DNA of 64,000 bases from Renibacterium sp. (GTDB taxonomy: Bacteria; Actinomycetota; Actinomycetes; Actinomycetales; Micrococcaceae): assembly GCA_017419405.1 (NCBI GenBank), contig JAFOLH010000001.1, positions 62,001-126,000 of the forward strand, given 5' to 3'. Under the pieces are notes generated by a model, which was given only the letters and a program-made list of their open reading frames with translations, ran no database searches and was not told the DNA's origin. The translations under genes were made by a program, and so were the position numbers. Positions 26,777 to 36,693 of this stretch are shown one piece after another (position 1 is the stretch's first letter; every line of letters begins with the position of its first letter).

Positions 26777-27889
26777 ATGCTTGAGTTATGGCGTGAGTGG
26801 TGGCAGTATTCGATATATTTTGGCGGTGTTGCATGGGTCTTATGGGTCGCTCTGCTTGTTCCCGCAGTTTCCTATAAAATTGCGACTAGCAACAAGTACA
26901 AATTAGGTCGCTTCGAACGAGTGCTCGCGAGGCTTCCCGTGTTCCCTCGACGGAGGGGTTCAGCTGCCCTGCCTCAGATCGACGGCGTCGGCAAACACTG
27001 GGACGAGCTCGATTGCCGCTTAGGAACGCAGGCCAGCCGACTTCGCAGGGCTCAACAGGCGCTTCTTAGCCCAGCATTCGCCGTAGCTGTACTGATATTT
27101 TTACTTGGAATTGTCCAGATGTTTCTTGCCCTAGTGGGGTTTATCGGACAGGTTGTTTCGTGGCAGTACTTGGGATTTGCCGCCATGTTTCTCTTCTTAA
27201 TCCCAGGTGCTTTGACCTTCCAGATGGGGGATGTTCGCTGGCGAAATCGGACCAGTGTGAAGACCCAGTTTCTGGAGAAGACTCGATGGATCGTCTTCTG
27301 GCTTCACAGCGATCGAGACAGGCACCCGGAACGCCTGACTGGAGGTGATGCTTCGAAGCGCCTTGATGAGGTCGAGCGTTTGTTGCGCACTCGATACCGG
27401 CGACCAAACATCGATACACCGCTTGGCGAGAAGGCTCAGGCTGCTGAATGGATGGAAAATATCGTGCCCTTGCTGCAGGACAAGGTGAAGATCAACGCTT
27501 TAAAAGATGCAGATGCGGTGGTCTCTGCTACCACGGCATGGATCGACAAAGCAGCGAGGTTGCTGGATCAGAATAATTCGCCGCGTAGCTGGTTTTGGAA
27601 GCGACTTAGCCTACGGAAATTGAGCAACGCCGAACTAGCGGATCTTTACAGGACCCGGCGCTACCAGCCGATGATGCAGTGGATCCCGTGGATATTGTTT
27701 GCGGGGAGCTTAGCTATGGTGGCCTTCTTTTATTTCCTACGCGCAGTTGAGCAGCCGGCAGACCAATCCGGAATCGCTAGCTTTCTCACGTTGTTACCGG
27801 GCTTGGTCAGCATTGCAATACCCATAGTGGGTGCAGTCATGACCGTCCGTCGGGAACTTCGCACCGGTGGTCCTATAAATCTCCGTTGA
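26777..27889 (+). CDS. multi-pass membrane protein of unknown function (island)
   Basis: A 370-residue protein with about five predicted membrane helices: residues 12-34, roughly 95-120, 130-148, 300-322 and 332-352. Between helices 3 and 4 lies a charged cytosolic-type domain of about 150 residues (SDRDRHPERLTGGDASKRLDEVERLLRTRYRR and later helices). The ATG at 26777 follows GTGGGGAGC. Codon use is more AT-tolerant than in the core genes (many AAG/AAT, TTA, ATA codons). It lies upstream of the giant NTPase on the same strand but 0.8 kb away, so a single operon is not certain. No family recognised; a membrane effector in a defence pair is only a hypothesis. Confidence 0.7.
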   Translation: MLELWREWWQYSIYFGGVAWVLWVALLVPAVSYKIATSNKYKLGRFERVLARLPVFPRRRGSAALPQIDGVGKHWDELDCRLGTQASRLRRAQQALLSPAFAVAVLIFLLGIVQMFLALVGFIGQVVSWQYLGFAAMFLFLIPGALTFQMGDVRWRNRTSVKTQFLEKTRWIVFWLHSDRDRHPERLTGGDASKRLDEVERLLRTRYRRPNIDTPLGEKAQAAEWMENIVPLLQDKVKINALKDADAVVSATTAWIDKAARLLDQNNSPRSWFWKRLSLRKLSNAELADLYRTRRYQPMMQWIPWILFAGSLAMVAFFYFLRAVEQPADQSGIASFLTLLPGLVSIAIPIVGAVMTVRRELRTGGPINLR

Positions 27890-28671
27890 CGGGACTCAAA
27901 TTGGTTTTACAACTAATCCGGCTCCTTGATGCTTGGAGAACTTCCTGGATAGCGGGTTATTGTTTTAGGTGATTAGTGAAAAAAGAGAACCTTCGCCACT
28001 TTCCATTTTTGCGTAACTACGACAGTGATATCTATCTTTTTTTGTAGTACGTTCATCGGCCCCCGATCGATCTTTGACCGTAATGGAAAGGCGAAAGGAT
28101 GTTCTTTTAATTTAGCGGTGCAAATTCTCGCTTGCATGATCTTGTTCTGCTTAAAAATCCTTTGCATGTGCGGATTGCACTGTGAGTGAAATTTGCAATG
28201 ATCTCAGTAGTTTTTCTGATCTTTTTGGTTTGGTCCCCTCTGGGATCTGTTGTCGTCATTTTCACGGGTCAGTGGGTTATCGACAAGGTTTAGCAAAGGT
28301 GATTTCCCAGAGGCGCACCTGGCGATATCAACTGGAGGGACGAGTCTCTTTACTTCACCAAACTTTCTTGGGGCTTTGCGAGGTTAGCGTAAATTGTGAA
28401 TTGCTATAGCGGCATTCGTTACACAAAGACATGAATCCAAACTGAAGTTCCAGCCGGTGATCACTCAAAAGTGATAGCTCGATCGGAATGTTGTGTGAGG
28501 CTTATCAAAAAAGAAATTCGGATTCACGTCCATAGACAAACGATCGAATTGACTTACCTAGATGCAGAGAGCCACACTACCGAGTCCGGATTCTTTGTGC
28601 AGTGACGATGTTTGAAGTCTCGAACGGGGAGCGAACTGCGGGTGGCTTGCTTGATACGGGATAATCAGAGG
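27890..28671. other. 780-base non-coding stretch within the island
   Basis: AT-rich. Short ORFs (27973-28167 on the minus strand, 28182-28409 on the plus strand) show no codon bias, no ribosome-binding site and no recognisable motif. A 9-bp inverted repeat CCTCTGGGA (28237-28245) / TCCCAGAGG (28305-28313), 59 bases apart, is the only structure I noticed. The region must hold the promoter of the NTPase gene, and a small RNA is possible. Confidence 0.5.
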
Positions 28672-31600
28672 ATGGTGGACGACAACGAGAGTGAGCAAGC
28701 TGGGAATGAGCGTGACAGAGGGATCGCGGTTGTCAATCCGTATGCCGGTGGCGGTGGAGGAAGTACCCTCGGTCATCGAATCGCAACTAGCTATCTCGCC
28801 GACCTATTGCTGGGAGCAAGTCGGGCCGAGACTGATGAGCTTCCAGTCGTCAGGCTTGCGTTTCAGACCAACCCGACTGATTCCGTCGATGACCTCCGTG
28901 TAGAAGCTGAGCGCGATGGAGAGCGAGTCGTCGTTCATATCGCAGCGCGACGTGCTCCCCGATTCACCCGGAGCCACTCGAAAACCGCGAAACTCGTCGA
29001 AACCCTGCTAGACCAAATCGAGTCTCTCAGAGAAGATGAACGCACATATGTCGCGGTTGCCGTCGCCGACACGAACATTTCTCAGAAGGAGGTTCAGCTC
29101 CTCGCTTCTCTCGCGCGCGACAACTCGACAGAGGCTGAGTTCTATTCGCAGGTCCATACACCAGAGCGTCATTCTGGCTATGCGACTCGCTACGACCATC
29201 TGACTGGGCTAGTAGCAAAAGCACGGCCGATGGCACCCGGGGAAGAGCTTCGGCGTCTCGTCTGGTCACTCCTCAACCGTCTCTGGATCCTGATTTTTCG
29301 TGTCGAGTCCGACGACGAAACAGATTGGACGGAAATCGGAAACCGGCTACTACCAGTCGCTCGCGCGGGTCTGAGCGGTACTGACGTCCGCAACGCACTC
29401 CACTCGGTTGGCTCAACTCAATTCGATCAGAAGGGGTCGGAGGTTGATCTTCGTATTCTCCGGCGCAAGATCCACGATGTCCTGGCCTCTGACGCTGGTC
29501 GATCCGCGTCCGCATGGGCTCGACTCAACTTGGAACAGAATTCTGCGAAGATCGCGGTTCGCCACGAGTTGGCGGATCAAATCCAACTTCCTCGCACGAA
29601 GCTACGGACTGACCTCAAAGCAGCACTTTCTCTCACTGGGCGCACTCAGGGTGCCTTATTAGTTACGGGGGAGTCGGGAACAGGTAAGAGCGCGTTAACC
29701 CTGACGGCGGCAGAGGAGCTCGCCTCCAGTTGCGAATTTCAGTGCGTGGTCCTCAATTTGCGAAGGACCCGTGACAGCGTTACGGCACTTTCGGCAGACC
29801 TCGGGATGCCTCTCGCCGACATGCTTGGAGAAATGTCTGCTCCTACCCGGGTGCTCATCATTGACGCCGCCGACGCCGCCAGCGAAGATCGTGGTCCGCT
29901 TCTCCGAGAACTCGCAGCAGCGGCGCATTCAGTAGGAGTTGGAATCGCGCTCGTCGCTGCAGACATTGCAGCCGAGGAAGCTGTCAGTAGGCTTCGGGAT
30001 ATATATCACGATCCACGGCGGTTTGAGGTTCCTGGCCTTGATGACATCGAGCTTCATGAAGTGGGATCTAAGGTGCCAGCGATTGCCGGCGCATTTCGGA
30101 ACCTGCCAGCAAAATCGCTGTCTCGCCGGCTGGCGATCGTCGACCTCTTGGCTCGGACCGGCTCAGCCATCACCACACCGCTAGCTGACTGGGACTGTCT
30201 TGGACTAATTTGGGAAAGCCTCATACGCCGCGAGACGGGCCGAAGCTCGGGGACAGCGAGATCCGAAGCACTCTTAGCCATGACTGAAGTAGAGCTCTGC
30301 CTGCCGGATGCGGAAAGAGTCTACCCTCGGCCCGACCCTGCAGCGCTCGACTCACTCCGGACTGATCTGCTGGTGGCACCAGCCAGTCTGCGAAAGACTG
30401 CGCCCGAATTTGCCCACGACGAGGTTCGCCGCTTCGCAACAGCTGTTCGTCTGGTGCAAGCGGTATCCATCACTGGAGCTCTAATGGCTTCCGGGCCTGC
30501 AAGATGGTCAATGTCCGCGGCCAAGCTCGCATGCGAGGGCAGGCTTACGGGCGTAGACAATCCCAACGTTGAACTGGCGACGCTAATCGCCGAGTTCAAC
30601 GCCCTTGGTAACGAGTCTTCTGTTCGTTGGAGGGACGTTCCGCTCGAAGCTGTACTTGAGATGCCGAACGCCTACGACCTTCTCCGGCAGATGTTCGACA
30701 CGGCGGACACTGCATCACACGACGTTCTTGCAACCTTTGTCCGAGTCGTCTTGGTCCATCAGCGACACGATAATATGGTCGACGTTCCACGTGGTGAGCC
30801 GGTTGTTCGCTTGCTCATTGAAGAGGTAGATCAACTGTGGCGACGTGGCAATGACGTGTTCCGTCTGGTGTGTGAATGGCTTAACTCTGCCTTGTTGCAG
30901 AGATTGCCTGCCGGCAATACAACTCGGGTGGCCCTCCGGGAAGCCCTACTTGGGCACTGGCATGCCCACTATCTTCAGATTGACGACATCAATGGTTCCC
31001 AGGAGAGCGGTCGCGAGGCCGTCCATGACATCTTCAATGGGAATAGGAGGCCGCGACGAAGTCGAGGCAAACTTGACTGGCAAATTACCGAAGAACGTTT
31101 CATCCAACTATTCGCGCTACTTGGCCCTGACATCAACGACGAAATTCGCGCATGTCTGCTGGAGGTAGCAGCAGATTCGCCTTCGTTTCTTCAACCTGCA
31201 GTTGACTTCGATTGGAGCGCGTGGGGACTTGGAGCACATGATCCTAAGTTTCTCCTTGCGCTCACCGAAGCCTATTACATCGATCTGCAGAGCAGAAGCA
31301 GCTGGAGAGCTTGGAACGGGATCCGCGAGCATCAACGGACCGATTCGTTCAGATTGAGTAACCACACGTACGGGTCGTTTTGGGTTCTGACACAACTGTG
31401 TTTGCCTTCAGATTGGATCCCCGTAGTGAACAGAATGCTTAATCATGCAGCGAACGTCCGCTGCTGTAGTGAGGACGTATTTGGATCTATCGATCCCGGT
31501 TCGAAGGTCACGCTCTCGATCGATGGCATCGAGCGGAGCTACGTCGGCGATAGCGATGTCTGGGGATGGTACCGCGGTAACACTAACGGACCGTACCCAT

Positions 31601-33666
31601 GCATGAGCGCACTTCAAGCTGTCGAACGATGGATCGACCACATGATCGCCCGCGGCTCCGCTATGGAAGACATCGCGGCCGCGCTCCTGGACGGATGCGA
31701 GAACCTAGCGATGGTGGCACTCATCGTGGGTGCCACCATTCGTCACTTGAGTGATGGCGCAAGGTCGTTCGACCGATACCTCGTTGAACCAGTTGTCTGG
31801 CAGCTTGACTCGTCTCGCGCGACTTTTGAATCCATCGGATTTATGCTGGCGGCCGATGATGGAATCACCAATCCGAAAAGGCGTAAGTGGCAACTGCGTG
31901 ATATTGCCGCCACGCTGGTGTTGGGCGCCGACAAGGAGCGTCGTTCGGAGCTCAAAGACTTAGGACAGCAACTCATCGCGAACTCCGGTCGAGTCGATGC
32001 AGATGAGTCCACCATCATCCGTTGGGCAGCGACGCTCGATGCGGACAACATGGTGACTGAGCCAGTAGACGGCGGAATGCTGGTCTCGATCAACGAGCCC
32101 AAGGCTATAGAGGAAGAGCTTGCTCCATTGCGGGCCGACATCGATCGTAGCTATCTCGTTATCGGGCTGCAGAATAAATACTGGATCCGCGCGCGGGAAC
32201 AAAAGGAAGGTTGGTCTCCACCCACTCCCACAGAGATTGCGGAAGATCTCGCGCTGGTCAAGGTTCTGCATGACAATCCACCCGAGCTTGCGGCATTCGA
32301 CCTCCCCCTTGTGATCGCCCATGTCGCAGCCGCAGCAGTTCGCTCCTTTGCCGCCGGCAATAGCGAAGCCTTCGGTAGTAATGGGTCCTTCGCAATTAAT
32401 TCCGTCGTCGGGATTCTCAACCAGTACGTCGATGATGCGGTAGGGGATACCGACACACTCGACTTCGAAAACGACATTGGGACTCGCGCAGCGGCCGCAG
32501 CCGCGATCCCCTACTTACTTCTTCCCAAAATGGCGGAACAACTGGCAACGGCTGGCGTGACTCAAGATGACCTTGCGGCAGCGGCGGTAGCTCTCGGCCG
32601 ATTTGCAGCGACCGATACGTGTCTCAGCTTCGCCCGCAGTTGCGATACTGTCTGGGAACATCCATGTTCAGGCAATCCCTGCATTCATGTGAGTACCTAT
32701 CAGTGGGCTCTCGACCTTGCTCAGGTCTGTGAAGTCAATGACTTTGAAGTCGAACATCAAGAGAGTTCACCCAGAGCGGTCGTCACGGATCGTACCTCAA
32801 CGTGGATTCTGCAAGTTGAGCCACGAAGGCTCGATACCTCTCGTATGAGTGGGACTATCCGCGCCGTCGGGCAGGCCGCAGCCTCAGGAGCGTGTATTGC
32901 TGAGGACGCTCAGAGCGACCTTAGAGTCCTGTTACTTGCTCAGGTGAAAGCCATGGTTGCCCAGGAGACATCCGAGGGCGTCGGCTTAATTGACGACCGG
33001 GGCGCCGAGACTATGAGCGCAGCTCGGGCTCTACTTCGCAACAGATTGCATTCGGACGAGAATTCTTTGGTCCAATACGCGACCACCCTCATGCCTGCCA
33101 GCCACGTCTTCAGCTCCTTCTTGAGAGATCTGGCAGTGGTTGGAGCAGAAACCCAAGAGTTAGCTGAGGCTGCGAGAGACGTATGGCCGGACCTTTTCGC
33201 GCAAATTTTGCACCAGTTGGATGCGAACAGCGATATGTACGACCGAAATGACACTTTTAGCGGCTATGCCCTTGGTCACCTCCTTCCGAGCGATCATACG
33301 TCGGCCCGAGGGTTACATGAGGAGTTCGGCCGCACCACTTTCGATTGGATACATCCGGAGGATCTCGTGGAGTTCATTCCGAGGTGGCTCCTTTACGCTG
33401 CCGGGAAACGACCAGCTTTATTCGAACTTGTCCGCTTCATACGTAAACTCCCCATCGAGATTCAACTCGGCGACGGACTGAATTGGTTGGGCGAATTATG
33501 CCTCTCGCGGGCAGACCGACAGATTGTCTCCGACGCACCGCTTGAGGAGTGGCTAGTGCAGATAAAGCTCGAGGCCGATGCACGAGGAGCCAGCGACAGC
33601 TGGCTCAACCTCGTTGATCGTCTCGTGTATGCAGGAAACACGGCGCTTGCTGCATATTCGCGTTGA
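28672..33666 (+). CDS. giant P-loop NTPase, candidate defence protein
   Basis: A 1664-residue protein (from ATG at 28672; the frame also allows TTG 28612 and GTG 28675, the latter best spaced from AGAGG). Residues about 20-125 start with NPYAGGGGGSTLGHRIATSYLADLL and then VVRLAFQTNPTDSVDDLRVEAERDGERVVVHIAARR, reminiscent of DUF4297/Cap4-like PD-(D/E)xK nuclease domains, but the expected acidic-x-Lys pair is not clear. A P-loop follows: Walker A GESGTGKSALT (about 333-343) and Walker B VLIIDAADAAS (about 394-404), then about 1200 residues of mostly helical sequence without motifs I know. This layout (putative effector, NTPase, huge C-terminal sensor-like region) resembles STAND/Avs-type defence proteins. 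GC-poor codon use shows it is foreign to the core. Function is inferred, not shown. Confidence 0.6.
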   Translation: MVDDNESEQAGNERDRGIAVVNPYAGGGGGSTLGHRIATSYLADLLLGASRAETDELPVVRLAFQTNPTDSVDDLRVEAERDGERVVVHIAARRAPRFTRSHSKTAKLVETLLDQIESLREDERTYVAVAVADTNISQKEVQLLASLARDNSTEAEFYSQVHTPERHSGYATRYDHLTGLVAKARPMAPGEELRRLVWSLLNRLWILIFRVESDDETDWTEIGNRLLPVARAGLSGTDVRNALHSVGSTQFDQKGSEVDLRILRRKIHDVLASDAGRSASAWARLNLEQNSAKIAVRHELADQIQLPRTKLRTDLKAALSLTGRTQGALLVTGESGTGKSALTLTAAEELASSCEFQCVVLNLRRTRDSVTALSADLGMPLADMLGEMSAPTRVLIIDAADAASEDRGPLLRELAAAAHSVGVGIALVAADIAAEEAVSRLRDIYHDPRRFEVPGLDDIELHEVGSKVPAIAGAFRNLPAKSLSRRLAIVDLLARTGSAITTPLADWDCLGLIWESLIRRETGRSSGTARSEALLAMTEVELCLPDAERVYPRPDPAALDSLRTDLLVAPASLRKTAPEFAHDEVRRFATAVRLVQAVSITGALMASGPARWSMSAAKLACEGRLTGVDNPNVELATLIAEFNALGNESSVRWRDVPLEAVLEMPNAYDLLRQMFDTADTASHDVLATFVRVVLVHQRHDNMVDVPRGEPVVRLLIEEVDQLWRRGNDVFRLVCEWLNSALLQRLPAGNTTRVALREALLGHWHAHYLQIDDINGSQESGREAVHDIFNGNRRPRRSRGKLDWQITEERFIQLFALLGPDINDEIRACLLEVAADSPSFLQPAVDFDWSAWGLGAHDPKFLLALTEAYYIDLQSRSSWRAWNGIREHQRTDSFRLSNHTYGSFWVLTQLCLPSDWIPVVNRMLNHAANVRCCSEDVFGSIDPGSKVTLSIDGIERSYVGDSDVWGWYRGNTNGPYPCMSALQAVERWIDHMIARGSAMEDIAAALLDGCENLAMVALIVGATIRHLSDGARSFDRYLVEPVVWQLDSSRATFESIGFMLAADDGITNPKRRKWQLRDIAATLVLGADKERRSELKDLGQQLIANSGRVDADESTIIRWAATLDADNMVTEPVDGGMLVSINEPKAIEEELAPLRADIDRSYLVIGLQNKYWIRAREQKEGWSPPTPTEIAEDLALVKVLHDNPPELAAFDLPLVIAHVAAAAVRSFAAGNSEAFGSNGSFAINSVVGILNQYVDDAVGDTDTLDFENDIGTRAAAAAAIPYLLLPKMAEQLATAGVTQDDLAAAAVALGRFAATDTCLSFARSCDTVWEHPCSGNPCIHVSTYQWALDLAQVCEVNDFEVEHQESSPRAVVTDRTSTWILQVEPRRLDTSRMSGTIRAVGQAAASGACIAEDAQSDLRVLLLAQVKAMVAQETSEGVGLIDDRGAETMSAARALLRNRLHSDENSLVQYATTLMPASHVFSSFLRDLAVVGAETQELAEAARDVWPDLFAQILHQLDANSDMYDRNDTFSGYALGHLLPSDHTSARGLHEEFGRTTFDWIHPEDLVEFIPRWLLYAAGKRPALFELVRFIRKLPIEIQLGDGLNWLGELCLSRADRQIVSDAPLEEWLVQIKLEADARGASDSWLNLVDRLVYAGNTALAAYSR

Positions 33667-33947
33667 ACGGCGAAGGTATGCGGCTGGGCCTGTTCAGATG
33701 AGTGGGACAAGAAATTTGGCGTGACATTTGCTGGGCGGTTCCATCCTAACGCCGTCCTTTTGCGCACCATTCGGTGCAGGGACAAAGCTCCACCGAGATG
33801 TTCCCGCCATCTCAAAGCTTCTGCAGGCTTCCAGCAGGTGAGATCTTGTCTGATAACCGAATCGCACGTTCTGCAATCGAGGCGCAGAGGCCGGGAGAAA
33901 GCGTATTGGCGTGATCCGGTCTTTGCTAGCTAATGAATCCGTCGAAG

Positions 33948-35024
33948 TCATTCAGAGGCATCTGCGAAGTATTCGTTGATAAGGCGATTTCCACGGAACC
34001 ACGAACATGCGAGCTCAGACCAGACCGCAGCAGGAAACTTCCCATCGATCCTGAAAAGCTTCCTGTATCGATCACCTTTGCCGCGGTTCTTGAAATCGTG
34101 CTGAGCCTGAGGATATTTATCGGTTGCGTAAGCCTTTACGGCCCCATCACAGTGAATGAATGCACGCTTACTGGTGTCACGGATGGCATGGAGGTAACGA
34201 GCGAACACCCACTCAGAAGTGGGATTCTGTAGTGGCATGGACTCTTCAATCTCTACAGCCTTGAGATCACCGTCGGCGGTCCACCTAACTGAAAGTCCGG
34301 CATACGGGTTTAGCAATGATGTACCTCCGTCGGGGTCGCCATGAAACGTCTCGCCGACAACACCCAGGTTGTCTAAATCTGCCTCGTTCGGTGATGGTCC
34401 GTACCAGTAGTCAAACTCCAGGATCTCCCGGTACTCGTCCTTGAACTGGATGCGACGTTCGTCGAGAGCGAACCGAGCCGTCAGATGGTGTTGTCTAGCC
34501 GCCCGCAGGACGGTTGCGATTAGACCATAATGAATCCTCGAGCCGAAGCCCCGCCGAAGGAGTTGATGATAGTGCAACGCGTATCCGCCTATATGCAGGC
34601 CCCAAGGCCGTGCGTCAAGCCCAGTTACTTCTATGAGACCGCTCTCGTCGAGGAGCGGAACCAGGCTTGGAACTGCTGCGAACGCGCGCGACTCTGTCGC
34701 TGGGTAGTTGAAGAGCTCGATTAGCGGACTGTCATAATCCCACCAAGTGGCTGCTTCAAGTAGTGACTCGGATAGAGAATGGCGCTGCACAAGGTCGGGA
34801 AGTCGAGTGTAGATCTCGTTTGTCGCAGTCGGCTCTGCGGCAACCCACTGGTCGAGCAGTTGAATCGCTGCCGCCCGCGATCGTAGGATGCGGGGACGAT
34901 CGTCGGAGAACAGGTCAGAGGGAAAGGAGCCGAGGTCAAGCATAGTTTCGCGGAGCTCGTCGAATCGAAACCCAAGATGCGCGCGAACGGTAGTGATGTC
35001 ATTCGAGTCCAGATCAAAGGGCAT
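33948..35024 (-). CDS. hypothetical protein of the island, 358 residues
   Basis: Convergent with the giant NTPase gene. From the ATG at 35024 (MPFDLDSNDITTVRAHLGFR) it has 358 residues; in-frame ATG at 35060 or longer is possible and no start has a good ribosome-binding site. It looks soluble and globular: an N-terminal half rich in helices (RLPDLVQRHSLSESLLEAATWWDYDSPLIELFNYP), and a C-terminal half with several aromatic/acidic stretches (DERRIQFKDEYREILEFDYWYGPSPNEADL, HGDPDGGTSLLNPYAGLSVRWTADGDLKAVEIEE, then KGDRYRKLFRIDGKFPAAVW). No signal peptide or membrane segment. I recognise no family. Confidence 0.6.
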   Translation of the reverse strand: MPFDLDSNDITTVRAHLGFRFDELRETMLDLGSFPSDLFSDDRPRILRSRAAAIQLLDQWVAAEPTATNEIYTRLPDLVQRHSLSESLLEAATWWDYDSPLIELFNYPATESRAFAAVPSLVPLLDESGLIEVTGLDARPWGLHIGGYALHYHQLLRRGFGSRIHYGLIATVLRAARQHHLTARFALDERRIQFKDEYREILEFDYWYGPSPNEADLDNLGVVGETFHGDPDGGTSLLNPYAGLSVRWTADGDLKAVEIEESMPLQNPTSEWVFARYLHAIRDTSKRAFIHCDGAVKAYATDKYPQAQHDFKNRGKGDRYRKLFRIDGKFPAAVWSELACSWFRGNRLINEYFADASE

Positions 35025-35444
35025 GGAAAGAGAATATCGCCCAAAGTGCGAGTGGCACATCGGATACCCATCACACCTATCCCCTGTAGGCCGCTGCTGG
35101 CGGGGCGTTCGATCGAGCGAACTGCCGGATTCCCATGAGTCCAATGGAATCTGGGAATTCCTGAGACGATCGGCGGAGACCAGAAATCGATCGGATTCTC
35201 CTCGGGATTGATTGGTGCAAAACCTCTCAACTTGACCGCCTAAGAACCGCTCCTTTCCCGGTAAGCCTTTCCAGTATTTGGATGATACGTCGTTTGTCTT
35301 CCGGCTGATTTCATGCGCTCCAAATGCATTCGGCAGAGAAAATCGCAATCAGGTCAGTTACGCGAACGATTCGGAGAGAAATCCTTTTCTTAGAAAGTAG
35401 TGATTCCGCAATTTTCGTTCTTGTCGCCAGTGTGGAACTGATAC
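35025..35444. other. non-coding stretch at the right part of the island
   Basis: About 420 bases between the 358-residue gene and the TetR remnant. It should contain the promoter of the minus-strand gene. No convincing ORF, repeat or terminator was seen. Confidence 0.4.
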
Positions 35445-35943
35445 TTAGCAGTTCGAAACATTTTCATTTCTCACACTTAGCTCGGGATTAAACTGGATGT
35501 CAACTCGGCCGCCCCAGCAACTCTCCCCGCCCAGTTCCATCCCTGCCAGCGAAGCCATTCTAGCCAGGACGGTATTCATAAACGCCGAAACCTCGGATGC
35601 CTTGGCAGCGGAGGACAATTCGCCGTCGAAAATTGTTTGCTGAACCCGCGCGCTAGCGCGATTCCGAGTAAAACTGCGCCGCTCGACAAACCTCGGCTCG
35701 TCCATGATCAAACAGTCTGGGGGGAGGGAGCCTTGCGTCATGCATGCTTGCCGCTGACAAATCGGCACTCAAGCTCTAATCTAAGTGTTCGCTGTATAGC
35801 GCGATCGCCTTCGCGAAGAGCACGTCTTTGTCACCAAAAACCGGGCAAAGACCAGGCGGTGCTCACGCCGTCGTACCGGTTTTCCAGAACTCCAGCATTA
35901 CGGTTCGCAACACCTCATTCGAGTTGAAACCTCTCGGCCGTGA
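35445..35943 (-). pseudogene. decayed TetR gene, partial copy of the TetR at 36694
   Basis: The translated remnant contains PPDCLIMDEPRFVERRSFTRNRASARVQQTIFDGELSSAAKASEVSAFMNTVLARMASLAG, a clear relative of residues about 95-165 of the intact TetR (GCLIMGEPRLAERRRLTRERIAARLQQAVADGELSS...). The DNA near 35870-35940 also matches the start of that gene (FWK-type segment), but about 36 bases covering the helix-turn-helix and further bases before CLIM are missing, and no start codon remains. So it is a duplicated and broken copy. It marks the right edge of the island. Confidence 0.8.
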
Positions 35944-36040
35944 TTCAGGTGGCACCGTGGCCAGCCGCGCGATTTGCTGATCTGAGGGCGCTCATGGTGG
36001 TGGTTGAACATGCCAGTCGAACTGACTTTTGTCGGGCAGC

Positions 36041-36448
36041 TTAGCCTTCCCGCCACAGTGCTTGCGGGTCAGTGACCTGCTCAAGGTGGGTGATTTTTCC
36101 GGCTTCTACCGTCCAGAAATGCACGACTCGGACGGCTATCGGATCTGAGCCTGCGGTCTTTTTGGCGCGGTATTCACCGAGCATCACCACGTGGTTCCCT
36201 TGAACAACAAACTCATCTGGGGCGATAGCGAACTCCGCAAAGGCAGCGTCAATTCGGCCGAAGATCCCCGGCATGATTTCTTGGACGCCGCGGTATGTGC
36301 CGCTGAGCGGACCGCCAGCCATTTCTTTCCACTCGATATTCGGGGCCAAAACCTCGGTCAATGTGGCAAAGTCGCCTGTTTCACTCGCTTGATACAGGCG
36401 CTTGACGACCGTCAAAGCTTCAGGCTCAGTGTTCATTGCATCAGTCAT
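36041..36448 (-). CDS. SnoaL-like (NTF2-fold) protein
   Basis: A 135-residue protein of the ketosteroid-isomerase/SnoaL fold: EPEALTVVKRLYQASETGDFATLTEVLAPNIEWKEMAGGPLSGTYRG at the N-terminus and VRVVHFWTVEAGKITHLEQVTDP at the end. Members include isomerases, cyclases and many of unknown role. Separated from the TetR at 36694 by 245 bases with no feature I recognise. Its function is unknown. Confidence 0.75.
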   Translation of the reverse strand: MTDAMNTEPEALTVVKRLYQASETGDFATLTEVLAPNIEWKEMAGGPLSGTYRGVQEIMPGIFGRIDAAFAEFAIAPDEFVVQGNHVVMLGEYRAKKTAGSDPIAVRVVHFWTVEAGKITHLEQVTDPQALWREG

Positions 36449-36693
36449 GTTTACCGCCCCGATCGTGTTGTGATTCTTTGATTATCGTTCTCGATAGTGT
36501 CAGGCTATCGCACTGATTTTTTCTCGACAGAAACACCTCGTGCAACTAGAGCCAGATCTCTCACCCATTTCAGATCCGCTATCTTCGTGAGGTTCCTTCC
36601 TCTGCCTCCTCGCACCCGGTGCCCGGGACCGGGTAGCGCGACGTTTTGCCGCGCTGATTATTGATGCTTTCCGAGCCAACAACAGCGTCGTGA

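Noticed and set aside
28182..28409. 75-residue ORF in the island spacer
   Set aside because: No ribosome-binding site, no codon bias and overlap with an inverted repeat; reads as chance.
26125..36040. att site duplication of the tRNA-Pro 3' end at the right end of the island
   Set aside because: No second copy of the TTCAAATCCTGTCAGCCC region is found up to 36 kb.
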